Part shown: positions 33,574 to 42,497 of the stretch, one piece after another
Layout of the letters: every line of letters starts with the position of its first letter
Position numbering within the stretch: the first letter of the stretch is position 1
Origin: Maricaulis sp965228215
GTDB taxonomy: Bacteria; Pseudomonadota; Alphaproteobacteria; Caulobacterales; Maricaulaceae
Length of the DNA: 64,000 bases
Reading direction: 5' to 3'
Assembly: GCA_965228215.1 (NCBI GenBank)
Contig: OZ245800.1
Span: 1,798,001-1,862,000 of the forward strand
The notes under the pieces: generated by a model
The model's database searches: none
Seen by the model: only the letters and a program-made list of their open reading frames with translations
Told to the model about the DNA's origin: nothing
Made by a program: the position numbers and the translations under genes

Positions 33574-33708
33574 CACGATTCTGGGCGGTTCAAGCCCTTA
33601 TCAGGCCTGAATCCACGCCGGATTGTCCCGGCAGGTCCTGCCGGTGGGTCAAAATGATACCAAAGTGTTAACGCGGCCGGCTCGATGCGGGCCGCATGTC
33701 TGGCTGAC

Positions 33709-34293
33709 CTATTTCTTCTCGTTGAGAAGCTGGTCGAGCTTGGCACGCATGGAGTCGAGTTCCTCTCGCATGCGGGAGATATCCTCGCCCTCTTCGGCAA
33801 CCGGTGCGGCTTCCGGCTTGGCCTCGGGCGAGGCCGGGGCCTCGGCGTCCGCTGTCGCGGTGAAGGGCGTGAACATGCGCATCGCCTGGCCGAACATTTC
33901 CATATTCCGGCGGGTCGCTTCTTCCATCATCGTCATGGAGGCTTGCGGAGAGGTCATGGCCTCGGTCATCCGCGCGCGCATCTCTTCCTGCTGTTGCGCG
34001 AAATTATTCATCGACATTTGCAGATAGCCCGGCACCACGCTCTGCAGGCTGTCGCCGTAGAAGCTTATCAGTTGGCGCAGGAAGTCGACCGGCAGGAGAT
34101 TGGCGCCGCGGCTCTCTTCCTCGAAAATGATCTGGGCCAGCACGCCGCGGGTCAGGTCCTCGCCCGACTTGGCATCGACAACCTGGAAGTCCGTACCGTC
34201 CTTCACCAGATCACGCAGATGGTCCAGCGTGACGTACTGGCTGGTGGACGTGTCGTAGAGACGACGGTTCGCGTACTTCTTGATCACGATCAT
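33709..34293 (-). CDS. phaR: polyhydroxyalkanoate synthesis regulator PhaR
   Basis: 194 residues. The N-terminal PHB/PHA accumulation regulator DNA-binding domain reads IVIKKYANRRLYDTSTSQYV and TLDHLRDLVKDGTDFQVVDA. The central repressor region has TRGVLAQIIFEEESRG and LLPVDFLRQLISFYGDS, and the C-terminal part is Met-rich then Ala/Pro/Glu-rich with a final coiled-coil (SRMREELDSMRAKLDQLL). PhaR senses polymer granules and represses phasin and biosynthesis genes. Start ATG 34291-34293; an upstream frame to 34389 is not supported. Divergent from phaB. Confidence 0.95.
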   Translation of the reverse strand: MIVIKKYANRRLYDTSTSQYVTLDHLRDLVKDGTDFQVVDAKSGEDLTRGVLAQIIFEEESRGANLLPVDFLRQLISFYGDSLQSVVPGYLQMSMNNFAQQQEEMRARMTEAMTSPQASMTMMEEATRRNMEMFGQAMRMFTPFTATADAEAPASPEAKPEAAPVAEEGEDISRMREELDSMRAKLDQLLNEKK

Positions 34294-34492
34294 GCTGTTC
34301 TGCCTCACGATGCGGCACGCCGCACAAAATGTCCCTTGCGCGTCATTTCGCGCTTGCGGCGAAAACGCATAGCCGGAATCCCTCGACAACGCGCCTTGCC
34401 TGCTCCATTAGGGGTTTACGCGCTTATGGTGGTCTGCTGCAAGCGCGAAAGGGATTGGGCCCATCGTCTTGATGTAATTGCGGGGAACGCAA

Positions 34493-35218
34493 ATGGCACG
34501 CACAGCATTGGTTACGGGTGGTACGCGCGGCATCGGTGCCGCAATCAGCCTCGCGCTCAAGGAAGCCGGGCACACTGTGGTCGCGAATTACGCGGGTAAT
34601 GAGGAAAAGGCGAAGGCCTTCACCGAAGAAACCGGCATCGCGACGGTCAAGTTCGACGTTGGTGATTACGAAGATTGTGTCCGCGGTATCGCGGCGGCCG
34701 AAGAGGCTGCCGGTGCCCCGATCGAGATCCTCGTCAACAATGCGGGCATCACGCGGGACGGCATGTTCCACAAGATGACGCCGGAACAGTGGAATGACGT
34801 GATCCGCGTGGATCTGACGTCCCTGTTCAACATGACGCGTCCGCTGATCGACGGCATGCGCGAGCGCGGCTGGGGCCGCATCGTCAACATTTCCTCCATC
34901 AACGGCCAGAAGGGCCAGATGGGCCAGGTGAATTATTCCGCCGCCAAGGCCGGCGTGATCGGTTTCACCAAGGCGCTCGCCCAGGAAACGGCGCGCAAGG
35001 GCATCACGGTCAATTGTGTGGCTCCGGGCTATATCAATACCGAGATGGTGGCCGCCGTTCCGGAGAATGTACTGCAGTCCATCATTGGCGGTATTCCGGT
35101 CAACCGGCTCGGCGAAGCTGAAGAAATTGGCAAATGTGTCAATTACTTGTGCTCGGATGATGCGGGCTTCATGACCGGGTCGGTCCTGTCCATCAATGGC
35201 GGCCAGTACATGGCTTAA
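34493..35218 (+). CDS. phaB: acetoacetyl-CoA reductase
   Basis: 241 residues, a short-chain dehydrogenase: TALVTGGTRGIGAAISLAL (NADPH loop), NNAGITRDGMFHKMTPEQW, catalytic Ser-Tyr-Lys in IVNISSINGQKG and VNYSAAKAGVIGFTKALAQE, and the C-terminal GFMTGSVLSINGGQYM. It reduces acetoacetyl-CoA to 3-hydroxybutyryl-CoA for PHB. Start at ATG 34493 follows GGGGAAC. phaR lies divergently; phaA and phaC are not in the window. Confidence 0.95.
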   Translation: MARTALVTGGTRGIGAAISLALKEAGHTVVANYAGNEEKAKAFTEETGIATVKFDVGDYEDCVRGIAAAEEAAGAPIEILVNNAGITRDGMFHKMTPEQWNDVIRVDLTSLFNMTRPLIDGMRERGWGRIVNISSINGQKGQMGQVNYSAAKAGVIGFTKALAQETARKGITVNCVAPGYINTEMVAAVPENVLQSIIGGIPVNRLGEAEEIGKCVNYLCSDDAGFMTGSVLSINGGQYMA

Positions 35219-35277
35219 CGCATTCGACGGGAATGTGCCCCAAAATCGCCGTGATGGGGGTAACAATACCGGTCGGG

Positions 35278-36003
35278 ATGACGCGTTGGATAATTGCCAT
35301 AGTGACCGCGGTGGTATTCGCGAGTGCCGCGACGGGGGTTCAGAACCCGTTGCGGGATCGCCTGCTGCGCAATGACCGGTCGGAAGAAGCGATCGGCTGG
35401 TTCCAGCGTGCCGATACGGGCGAATTCTTCCAGTTCGACCGGTCGGCAACGCCGGCACTCCTGCGCGAGCGCGATGATCCGTCTTCGGAAGTCTTCGTTC
35501 TCTTTGCCAACCGGGCTCCCGGAGGTGGCACCGCCTACGTGACCGATACCGGTTATGAATTGCTGCGCATCACCGGTCTTGGTGGGGCGACCTATTTTCC
35601 GGTCGATGCCCCCAATGGCGTAATCGCGGAATATGCCAGCCCGGCCGGATCGCTTGCGCCGACACCGCGCTCGCCCGAGGAAGTCCGCCGCCAGGCCGAG
35701 GATCTGGCAAATGAATTCGCCGACCAATTCAATCGCGATATCGCCGTCGACTACGCCCCCGCGCCCCGCGCGGGTCTGGGCGTGCAGTATGACGCGCTGC
35801 AGATGATGATCCTGGCCATGCAGACGCTGCCGGACCGCCGCCGAACACGCGGTATCGACCGGATCTCGCTACAGATCGGCAGCCAGCCCGCCGCCTACCG
35901 GCAAGATGATGCGCTTGTCGTGGAGATCGCTCCGGAATTCGGCTTTGCCGGTCGTCCCTCTTCGGCGCTGATCATCCAGGCCATCATGGGCGACGACGTC
36001 TAG
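35278..36003 (+). CDS. exported protein of the DUF4908 type
   Basis: 241 residues. A signal peptide (RWIIAIVTAVVFASAATG) precedes an exported domain with PLRDRLLRNDRSEEAIGWFQ, ATPALLRERDDPSSEVFVLF, YELLRITGLGGATYFP, and a final AALVVEIAPEFGFAG-like segment. It appears to be the DUF4908 family of Caulobacterales (from memory, moderate). Other starts in frame lie at 35254 and 35233. It is 59 bases behind phaB and overlaps the convergent DUF985 gene at the stop codons (36000-36003). Confidence 0.7.
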   Translation: MTRWIIAIVTAVVFASAATGVQNPLRDRLLRNDRSEEAIGWFQRADTGEFFQFDRSATPALLRERDDPSSEVFVLFANRAPGGGTAYVTDTGYELLRITGLGGATYFPVDAPNGVIAEYASPAGSLAPTPRSPEEVRRQAEDLANEFADQFNRDIAVDYAPAPRAGLGVQYDALQMMILAMQTLPDRRRTRGIDRISLQIGSQPAAYRQDDALVVEIAPEFGFAGRPSSALIIQAIMGDDV

Positions 36004-36437
36004 TCAGCCAGGTCCTGCCCGGGCTCCCAGCCCTCCGGCGCCATCTCGAAACCCGCGAACTCGAATCCCGGTGCAACTGTGCAGCCGACGAGTGTCCAGT
36101 CCCCGGTCGAGCGCGCGCTCTGCCAGGCGCCGGTCGGAACGATGCCCTGCGGGCGTTCGCCGCCAGGCACGTCGGGGCCCAGTCGTAGGGTCTGGCTCAC
36201 CACGCCATCCTCGCTGATACCGAGTTCGAGCGGTGAACCCGCATGCCAGTGCCAGACTTCCAGCGCGTCCACACGGTGCCAGTGCGAGCGCTGCCCGGCC
36301 TCCAGCAGATAGTAGATCGCTGTAGAGCGTGCCCGGCCGTCTGGCCCGTCGACATCGCGCCAGGTCTCGACATACCAGCCGCCTTCGGGATGGGGCTGCA
36401 TTCCCAGCGTCTCGATGATCTCCTGTGCCCGGCTCAT
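36000..36437 (-). CDS. DUF985 cupin-fold protein
   Basis: 145 residues. The DUF985 pattern begins with LGMQPHPEGGWYVETW, continues STAIYYLLEAGQRSHWHRVDALEVWHWHAGSPLEL with the metal-like HWHR and WHWH motifs, then a QGIVPTGAWQSA strand and a CTVAPGFEFAGFE strand. The function of the family is unknown. It lies three bases after gloB in the same direction and is probably in the same transcript. Converges with the DUF4908 gene by a four-base overlap. Confidence 0.9.
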   Translation of the reverse strand: MSRAQEIIETLGMQPHPEGGWYVETWRDVDGPDGRARSTAIYYLLEAGQRSHWHRVDALEVWHWHAGSPLELGISEDGVVSQTLRLGPDVPGGERPQGIVPTGAWQSARSTGDWTLVGCTVAPGFEFAGFEMAPEGWEPGQDLAD

Positions 36438-36440
36438 GGA

Positions 36441-37211
36441 TCAGAAATTGTCCTTGCGGCGCCGGATCTCGGCGAACACGTCTTCATCGGCGGCATCGGC
36501 CAGGCCCAGATGGGCGCGAATACCGGGATCGCCGGCGCGCAGGAAGGGATTGGTGGCCTTTTCCGCGCTGATTGTAGTGGGAACGGTAGGCTCGCCGCGG
36601 GCCCGTTCCGCCTTGACGCTTTCCGCATAGGCCTGGAGGTCCAGATTGTCCGGGTCGACTGTCAGCGCGAAGGCGGCATTGGCCTCGGTGTATTCATGGG
36701 CGCAATAGACGGTCGTCTCGTCGGCCAGCTTCATCAGGCGCGAGAGCGAGTTCCACATTTCCGCTGGCGTACCCTCGAACAGGCGTCCGCAGCCCAGCGC
36801 GAAGAGCGTGTCCCCGACGAAGGCCACGCCGTCCATGGCGAAGTGATAGCAGACATGGCCCAGTGTATGGCCCGGGGTGAAGATCACCTTGGCCTTGTGC
36901 GAACCCAGAGAGACGATGTCGCCGTCGGACACTTCCACATCAATGTCCGGAATGCGGTGCGCGTCGTAGGAGGGCGCCACAACTTTCGCCCCCGTCGCGA
37001 CCCGGACCATGTCATTGCCGCCCGCATGATCCCAGTGGTGATGCGTGTTCCAGATCTGGGTGATCGTCCAGCCTGCCGTTTCGGCCTCCTGCAGGATCCT
37101 GTCCGCGTCCGGCGTGTCGATCGTCGCCGTCTCGCCGGTCTCGGGGTCATGGACGAGGAAACCGTAATTGTCCGACAGGCAGGGAAACTGGCGTATAAGA
37201 AGTTCGCTCAT
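36441..37211 (-). CDS. gloB: hydroxyacylglutathione hydrolase (glyoxalase II)
   Basis: 256 residues. N-terminal LIRQFPCLSDNYGFLVHD, metal motif THHHWDHAGGND, IFTPGHTLGHVCYHF, FVGDTLFALGCGRLFEG and the C-terminal family domain with a CAHEYTEANAAFA element. It hydrolyses S-lactoylglutathione in methylglyoxal detoxification. ATG 37209-37211 is preferred because it sits just before the conserved first strand; ATG 37223 adds four residues. Divergent from the methyltransferase gene. Confidence 0.96.
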   Translation of the reverse strand: MSELLIRQFPCLSDNYGFLVHDPETGETATIDTPDADRILQEAETAGWTITQIWNTHHHWDHAGGNDMVRVATGAKVVAPSYDAHRIPDIDVEVSDGDIVSLGSHKAKVIFTPGHTLGHVCYHFAMDGVAFVGDTLFALGCGRLFEGTPAEMWNSLSRLMKLADETTVYCAHEYTEANAAFALTVDPDNLDLQAYAESVKAERARGEPTVPTTISAEKATNPFLRAGDPGIRAHLGLADAADEDVFAEIRRRKDNF

Positions 37212-37283
37212 TGTGGCGTCCATCGATCCGAGGCAGGGTAGTCTTGAACCGTCTGTTTAGGCCGGAATCGCGGAGATTGCCTA

Positions 37284-38033
37284 GTGCGGCGTGATGCCCT
37301 TGATCTTGATCGTTTCTATCGCAGCCGCCAGGGGCGGGCTGCGCGCGGCATGATCCTGCGGCGTCTGCAGGCGCTGTGGCCGGATGTTCGAGATCTGGAC
37401 ATGCTGGGGATCGGCTTCGCGGCCCCTTATCTGGACACCTATCGGGGCGATGCCCGGCGGACAATCTCCTTCATGCCGTCCGGCCAGGGCGCGGTGATCG
37501 AGACCGAGACCGCCTCGACGAGCGTGCTGGGTGACGAGACCCATCTTCCCTTTCCCGAGGCGATGTTCGATCGCCTGCTGATGATCCACGCCTTGGAGGA
37601 AGCGGACAGCCTGCCGGCGCTCCTGCGCGAGAGCTGGCGGGTCCTGGCACCGGAAGGCCGTGTCGTGATCGTCACGGCGGCGCGCTCGGGGATCTGGGCC
37701 TGGCTCGACTCGACCCCGTTCGGACATGGCCGGCCGTTCTCGCGGGCGCAATTGTCCAGCCTGCTCGATTCCGCCCTGTTCGAACCGACCGCCTGGGCCC
37801 GCGCACTCTACGCCCCGCCCTGGCGCTGGAGCACCGGACCGAAAACCGCGGAAGTCTGGGAAAAGGCAGGGGAATCTGCGTGGGCCAGCCTGGGCGGTGT
37901 GCTGATGGTCGAGGCGGTGAAGCGAACAGCGGCGGTACATCCCCTGCCGGCAACTGCGCGCGCCCGTCGAACAGGCCTTGAAGGAGAGGCAAAGCCCGCG
38001 CTATCTCCTCGCGAGACGTCCGAAGAAACCTAG
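37284..38033 (+). CDS. class I SAM-dependent methyltransferase
   Basis: 249 residues. DLDMLGIGFAAPYLD stands at the SAM loop, PFPEAMFDRLLMIHALEEAD and LRESWRVLAPEGRVVIVT are typical of Methyltransf_11 proteins. The start is GTG at 37284 (VRRDALDLDRF), nine bases after GGAG. No catalytic specificity can be read. The last ~30 residues are basic and probably disordered. It lies 16 bases before hisC and is likely co-transcribed. Confidence 0.85.
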   Translation: MRRDALDLDRFYRSRQGRAARGMILRRLQALWPDVRDLDMLGIGFAAPYLDTYRGDARRTISFMPSGQGAVIETETASTSVLGDETHLPFPEAMFDRLLMIHALEEADSLPALLRESWRVLAPEGRVVIVTAARSGIWAWLDSTPFGHGRPFSRAQLSSLLDSALFEPTAWARALYAPPWRWSTGPKTAEVWEKAGESAWASLGGVLMVEAVKRTAAVHPLPATARARRTGLEGEAKPALSPRETSEET

Positions 38034-38049
38034 AGAGCTGAGGCTGAAC

Positions 38050-39138
38050 ATGGCTATCGAACCGCGCGCAGGCATTCTGGATATTCGTCCCTACAAGCCG
38101 GGTGCCGCGGATGCGCCGGGCATTGCCGATCCAATCAAGCTCTCCTCGAACGAGAACGCGCTGGGCTGTTCCGAAGCCGCCGCCGAGGCGCTGAAGGCCG
38201 CGGCCGGCAAGCTCTATCTCTATCCCGATGGCGGCGCGACCAAGCTGCGCGACGCGATCGCCGAGGCCGAGGGCCTGGAAGCCGACAACATCGTCTGCGG
38301 TTGCGGTTCCGATGAGATTCTGCAGCTGCTCGGCCGGGCCTATCTCAATCCCGGCGACAAGGTCGTGCAGTCCGAATACGGCTTCCTCGTCTATCGCCTG
38401 GTCGCCATGCAGAGCGGTGCCGAACTGGTGATCGCGCCGGAGAAGGACTACCGGACCGATGTCGACGCGCTGATCGAAGCCGCCGGCGATGATGCCAAGA
38501 TCGTCTTCCTGGCCAATCCGAACAATCCGACCGGTACTTACATTCCGGACTCCGAAATCCGCCGTCTGCGCGATGCCCTGCCGCCGACCACGCTGCTGGT
38601 GATCGACGCGGCCTATGCGGAATTCGTGCGCGACGAGGCCTATTCCGCCGGCGTGGAACTGGCCCGTGAACGCGATGACGTCGTGATGACGCGTACCTTC
38701 TCCAAGATCCACGGCCTTGCCGCATTGCGTCTGGGCTGGGCGTATGGCTCGCGCGCCATCATCGATGTGCTCAACCGGGTCCGTGGCCCGTTCAATGTAA
38801 ACCTGCCGGCCATTGATGCCGGTATCGCCGCAATCCACGACCGGGACTTCATGAAGCGCTCGGTCGATCACAATGACGAATGGGTTGCCACGATGACCCA
38901 GCAGATCCGTGGCATGGGCCTCGAGGTCACGCCCAGTGTCTGCAATTTCGTGCTGGTGCATTTCCCGGACACGCCGGGCAAGACCGCAGCCGAGGCCGAT
39001 GCCTTCCTGACGTCGAAGGGATTGATCGTCCGGCCCGTCCTGCCCTACGGACTGCCCAACGCGCTGCGCATCACGATCGGCAAGGCGGACGAGAACCGCC
39101 AGCTGATGGATGCGCTTCGGGAATTTGTTGGCGCCTAG
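38050..39138 (+). CDS. hisC: histidinol-phosphate aminotransferase
   Basis: 362 residues, class I/II aminotransferase fold: IKLSSNENALGCSEAAAEAL, CGCGSDEILQLLGRAYL, ANPNNPTGTYIPDSEIRR, and the PLP Lys in RTFSKIHGLAALRLGW. It transaminates histidinol phosphate and, in many alphaproteobacteria, also aromatic precursors. ATG 38050 follows a GAGG. The stop is nine bases before the convergent DUF2125 stop. A prephenate dehydrogenase gene, which I recall commonly following hisC in this clade, is absent. Confidence 0.93.
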   Translation: MAIEPRAGILDIRPYKPGAADAPGIADPIKLSSNENALGCSEAAAEALKAAAGKLYLYPDGGATKLRDAIAEAEGLEADNIVCGCGSDEILQLLGRAYLNPGDKVVQSEYGFLVYRLVAMQSGAELVIAPEKDYRTDVDALIEAAGDDAKIVFLANPNNPTGTYIPDSEIRRLRDALPPTTLLVIDAAYAEFVRDEAYSAGVELARERDDVVMTRTFSKIHGLAALRLGWAYGSRAIIDVLNRVRGPFNVNLPAIDAGIAAIHDRDFMKRSVDHNDEWVATMTQQIRGMGLEVTPSVCNFVLVHFPDTPGKTAAEADAFLTSKGLIVRPVLPYGLPNALRITIGKADENRQLMDALREFVGA

Positions 39139-39147
39139 GGCGGCGTA

Positions 39148-40158
39148 TCAGTTTTCCAGATCGCCGAGGCGGACAGGTCCGAGATAGATACCGCCATCGC
39201 GGATGCGGAAGGGCAGTGACACGCCGTTCTCGCTTCGCGGTGCCAGCATGGTGGCAAGCCGCAGGGCCTGTTCATTCTCTTCTTCCACGAGACCGCCGCG
39301 CACCAGGGCGTCGGCGAGGGCGTCCGGATCGGCGATGCTCAGCGAGAGCCGGCCATCCGGACGGGCCTGCCGGTCCAGCGTGAAATCACCGGCGCCGGTC
39401 ACGTGGGCCGGACCCCATTCAAGTTCGGCTTGATCGATCAGCAGCTGGCCGTTCGTCCGGCTCCAGGCGGCGGCGTCACCATCCCGGGCAAGTGCCGACC
39501 ACTGGGTCACGGTGATGTCGAGACGCGCCAGGGCAGCGCGATCGCCGAAGGCGCGGCTGATCTGCGGCTCCAGCGCCTCGGCGCCGACACCCAGCCCGTT
39601 GGCTTCTAGTCGCATGCGCAGGCTGTCGCCTTCTTCGACCTGACCGGTCATGCGCAGCATGTCGATCGACCGCAGGTCGGAAGGCGGTCCGGAAATCGTG
39701 TTGACGACCAGGTTTTCCAGCTCGGCGCCGACCCGGATCGTCTCACCGTCTTCATTACTGACAAGACTGATCCGTGCACCATCGGCATTCAGCTCGAACA
39801 CGCTGCTCGCCTCGGCATTCGTCTCGACGAGCATCGGTCCGTCGAACTGCACGATCCAGTGCGTGAAATCATAGGGCAGTGCGTTGGCGTTCAGGGTTTC
39901 CCAGCGGGCATGCCAGCCGCCATCCATGGCCGGCGCGCGGATGTCGGGCGAACTGGCTTGGATCTGGAAGCGGTAGGGAAAGCCGACGACGCGCAGATCG
40001 GCATAGTCGATCTCGTAACCGGCGGCCTCCTGCTCGGAGATCCATTCGGCGACTTCGATGTGGATGACCGAGCGCGCATAGAACCAATAGCCGGTATAGA
40101 TCGTCAGAAGACTGACAATGCCAATAATTACGAAAAGATACGTCCCGCGAATTCTCAC
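39148..40158 (-). CDS. DUF2125 family protein
   Basis: 336 residues. A single N-terminal membrane anchor (YLFVIIGIVSLLTIYTGYWF) is followed by a periplasmic beta-rich domain: YEIDYADLRVVGFPYRFQIQ, the family hallmark, then ALPYDFTHWIVQFDGPM, with C-terminal LSLSIADPDALADALVRGGL. The function is unknown; DUF2125 resembles lipid-transport type repeats. It overlaps the upstream plsC stop as ATGA (40155-40158). It is the last gene of the ftsE-ftsX-ydcF-plsC run. Confidence 0.9.
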   Translation of the reverse strand: MRIRGTYLFVIIGIVSLLTIYTGYWFYARSVIHIEVAEWISEQEAAGYEIDYADLRVVGFPYRFQIQASSPDIRAPAMDGGWHARWETLNANALPYDFTHWIVQFDGPMLVETNAEASSVFELNADGARISLVSNEDGETIRVGAELENLVVNTISGPPSDLRSIDMLRMTGQVEEGDSLRMRLEANGLGVGAEALEPQISRAFGDRAALARLDITVTQWSALARDGDAAAWSRTNGQLLIDQAELEWGPAHVTGAGDFTLDRQARPDGRLSLSIADPDALADALVRGGLVEEENEQALRLATMLAPRSENGVSLPFRIRDGGIYLGPVRLGDLEN

Positions 40159-40895
40159 GCCGGCACTCCTGTTGCTTCAGAAGAGGCCTCGTCATCAAGC
40201 AAGGCATCTGAAGCTGTACTAATTCTCTTGTGCAATACTTCCATGAAGGATGCCTTGTCGAGTCCCGGAGGAATGGGTTCGAGGAATTCGACCACGATCT
40301 TTCCGGGTTTGCGCAGGCCGCAATAATTCGACAGGTGAACACCGGAATTCAGGGCAACCGGTACACACGGCACTTTCATGGAATTGTAGAGCCCGATCAC
40401 GCCGGGCTTGAGATCCGGATTTTCGCCGGGCTGGACCCGCGTGCCTTCCGGGAAGATCAGCACCTGGCGGCCTTCCGCGGCACGGGTGGCAGCGTCCTTG
40501 AGCATTTTGCGCAGGGCCTTGGCGCCGCCCTTGCGATCAAGACTGATATTGCCGAGCTTGACTGCGAACCATCCGAAGAAAGGCATGTAGATCAGCGACT
40601 TCTTCAGGATGATAGCCGGGTCCGGGAGAATGCCCCAGAAGGCCAGGGTCTCCCACATGCTCTGGTGTTTCGACGCGATCAGCGCACCGCCCTCGGGCAG
40701 GTTTTCGCGGCCTCGGACTTCAAAGGTCACGCCGCAGATGACGCGCAGTCCGAACCAGATGATCGACAGGTAAAGGCGCAGCAGGCTGCGCGCCCAGCTG
40801 CGCGGGCCCAGCAGAAGCGGCGTGCCCAAGAGACCGATGATCACCATCATGCCGTACATGAAGATGTAGAAGAGGACGGAACGGATCAGCGTCAT
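40155..40895 (-). CDS. plsC: lysophospholipid acyltransferase (1-acyl-G3P type)
   Basis: 246 residues. Two N-terminal membrane helices (YIFMYGMMVIIGLLGTPLLL and a second), then the acyltransferase motifs: SKHQSMWETLAFW (H-x4-E, the alphaproteobacterial variant of HX4D), NISLDRKGGAKAL and IFPEGTRVQPGENP, then VPVALNSG. It acylates lysophosphatidic acid in the inner membrane. It overlaps DUF2125 (ATGA) downstream and YdcF (ATGA) upstream, so these three are tightly coupled. Confidence 0.92.
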   Translation of the reverse strand: MTLIRSVLFYIFMYGMMVIIGLLGTPLLLGPRSWARSLLRLYLSIIWFGLRVICGVTFEVRGRENLPEGGALIASKHQSMWETLAFWGILPDPAIILKKSLIYMPFFGWFAVKLGNISLDRKGGAKALRKMLKDAATRAAEGRQVLIFPEGTRVQPGENPDLKPGVIGLYNSMKVPCVPVALNSGVHLSNYCGLRKPGKIVVEFLEPIPPGLDKASFMEVLHKRISTASDALLDDEASSEATGVPA

Positions 40896-41485
40896 GACGG
40901 CGTGTCTCCGTCACCGGCGAAACGCGTGCCCAGCCAGACCGTGGCGAATTTCGCGTATTCCTGCAGCCAGAGACGTGCGGCGGCGGGATCCTGCCAGGGC
41001 GGCGACGTGCGCACCGGGTAGGGGATGAGGTCGATATTCGGCATGGCGGTTTTCATTTCGATCAGGCTGCGCGGCAGATGATAGTCCGAGGTGACGATGA
41101 TCAAGCTCGTAAAGCCGTTGGCCCGGACCCATTCTGCAGTTTCCCGCGCATTGCCCACCGTGTCGGCGGCTTCGCGTCCGAGTTCGACACAGCAATCATA
41201 CTGGCCCGCGGTGAGCCCGGTATAGGGTCGCAGATCCCCGCTGGCGACCGAGGGATGCACACCCGAGATCAGGATGCGCGGGGCCTGGCCCTGCTGCAGG
41301 ATTTGTCCGCCAGCCGACAACCGGCCCTCATCGCCGGTCAGGATGACGATAGCATCGGCCTGTTGCGAGGCATCGGGTGTGTCGTAACCGGACACGGTTC
41401 CCGCCCAGGAGCCGAAGCCGATCAGTGCCAGGACGACCACGACAAACGCCACGAGGCGCAGAATGCCGCCGCTGCGCTCAGTCAT
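40892..41485 (-). CDS. YdcF-family (DUF218) membrane-anchored protein
   Basis: 197 residues. A membrane anchor (GGILRLVAFVVVVLALIGFG) precedes the DUF218/YdcF core: ADAIVILTGDEGRLSAGGQIL, RILISGVHP, NARETAEWVRANGFTSLIIV and TSDYHLPRSLIEMKTAMP. The family is thought to act on envelope lipid-linked sugars (ElyC-like), but no substrate is established here. Coupled by ATGA to plsC. A 106-base gap separates it from ftsX. Confidence 0.88.
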   Translation of the reverse strand: MTERSGGILRLVAFVVVVLALIGFGSWAGTVSGYDTPDASQQADAIVILTGDEGRLSAGGQILQQGQAPRILISGVHPSVASGDLRPYTGLTAGQYDCCVELGREAADTVGNARETAEWVRANGFTSLIIVTSDYHLPRSLIEMKTAMPNIDLIPYPVRTSPPWQDPAAARLWLQEYAKFATVWLGTRFAGDGDTPS

Positions 41486-41591
41486 CGTCCTGCTCCGGGG
41501 TGTGACATGCCTGATCCTTCATCGGGTCCCTGCGAGTCTGTCCGCAAGACCCGTGCCCAGCTTGGGCCTGATCGTGACCGATTTATGGTGT

Positions 41592-42497
41592 TCACCAGCG
41601 CCCCCGCAAATCGGTTGCCACAGCGAGGCGCGCCGACACGGCTGATGTCAGCCCGGCCAGAACTGGCGCGATCACCAGGAGCGCGATCTCGAAGGGTTTC
41701 ATCGCCAGTTGCGGCAGGAAGAAACTGGAATTCGCGGGTGCATCTCCCAGTCCGACCAGAAGCGAGACCAAAGCCGCGAAAAACGCTCCTGTCGCCCCGG
41801 CCTTGAGACCGAGCATGAAAAAGCGGCGCTCGAACAGGCCCGCGATGAAACGGTCCTCGGCGCCCGACAGGTGCAGGGCGTCGATCACCTCGATCCGGGC
41901 GGCCAGGCTGGCGCGGGCTGCGAAGGCGACGACCGCGGCGGCGGCGCCCGCCAGCAGGGCGAGAAGCGATATGCCCAGGGTCTGCGCCGATCGGGCAGCG
42001 CGCCTGACAGCGCCCGCCCAGCGCGAATGATCATCAACGGTCGCGGCAAGCCCTTCTGCATCCAGCGCTGTCTGGATGGCGTCCCGGGCTGCGGGTGCGG
42101 CGGCCTCGAGCTCGACCTCAACCAGCAGGGGCAGGGGCAAGTCATCGGGCAGATTGCCGGATCCGATCCAGGGCGACAGCAATTGTTCGGCATGAGCGCG
42201 GTCCCGAGCGATCGCCTCGGCAACACCGGGGATATGCGAAGCGAGTTCTGCCGCGCGGACGGCATCGGCCTCGGGATCGCGTCCGTCGACCGGCCGGATC
42301 TGGATGGTGAGACTGGTCTCGAGATCCGATGTCCAGGCCTGGGCCGACAGCCAGGCCCCGCGTGCGCCCAAGGCCGCGATACAGGCCAGGAAGACCAGGA
42401 TGGCTGCCACCAGGAAGAGCGGGCGGTCACGACCGGTGTCGGGCGGCAAGAGGGCTGTCGACCGGTCCGGCGGAGGCGGTAAGGCGCTGTTACTCAT
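41592..42497 (-). CDS. ftsX: cell-division membrane protein FtsX
   Basis: 301 residues with four membrane helices: LFLVAAILVFLACIAALGA, then SLLALLAGAAAAVVAFAARA, GATGAFFAALVSLLVGLG and ALLVIAPVLAGLTSAVSARL. The periplasmic loop is about 42-170. It forms the FtsEX complex that links Z-ring constriction to peptidoglycan amidase activity. The ATG 42495-42497 follows GGAGGG by four bases and overlaps the ftsE stop by eight. The N-terminus is Pro-rich (SALPPPPDRS). Confidence 0.9.
   Translation of the reverse strand: MSNSALPPPPDRSTALLPPDTGRDRPLFLVAAILVFLACIAALGARGAWLSAQAWTSDLETSLTIQIRPVDGRDPEADAVRAAELASHIPGVAEAIARDRAHAEQLLSPWIGSGNLPDDLPLPLLVEVELEAAAPAARDAIQTALDAEGLAATVDDHSRWAGAVRRAARSAQTLGISLLALLAGAAAAVVAFAARASLAARIEVIDALHLSGAEDRFIAGLFERRFFMLGLKAGATGAFFAALVSLLVGLGDAPANSSFFLPQLAMKPFEIALLVIAPVLAGLTSAVSARLAVATDLRGRW

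Noticed and set aside
34294..34492. PhaR operator between phaR and phaB
   Set aside because: A CTGCTGC stretch is present near 34434 but no paired CTGC-N-GCAG dyad of the known type is visible, so I do not list it.
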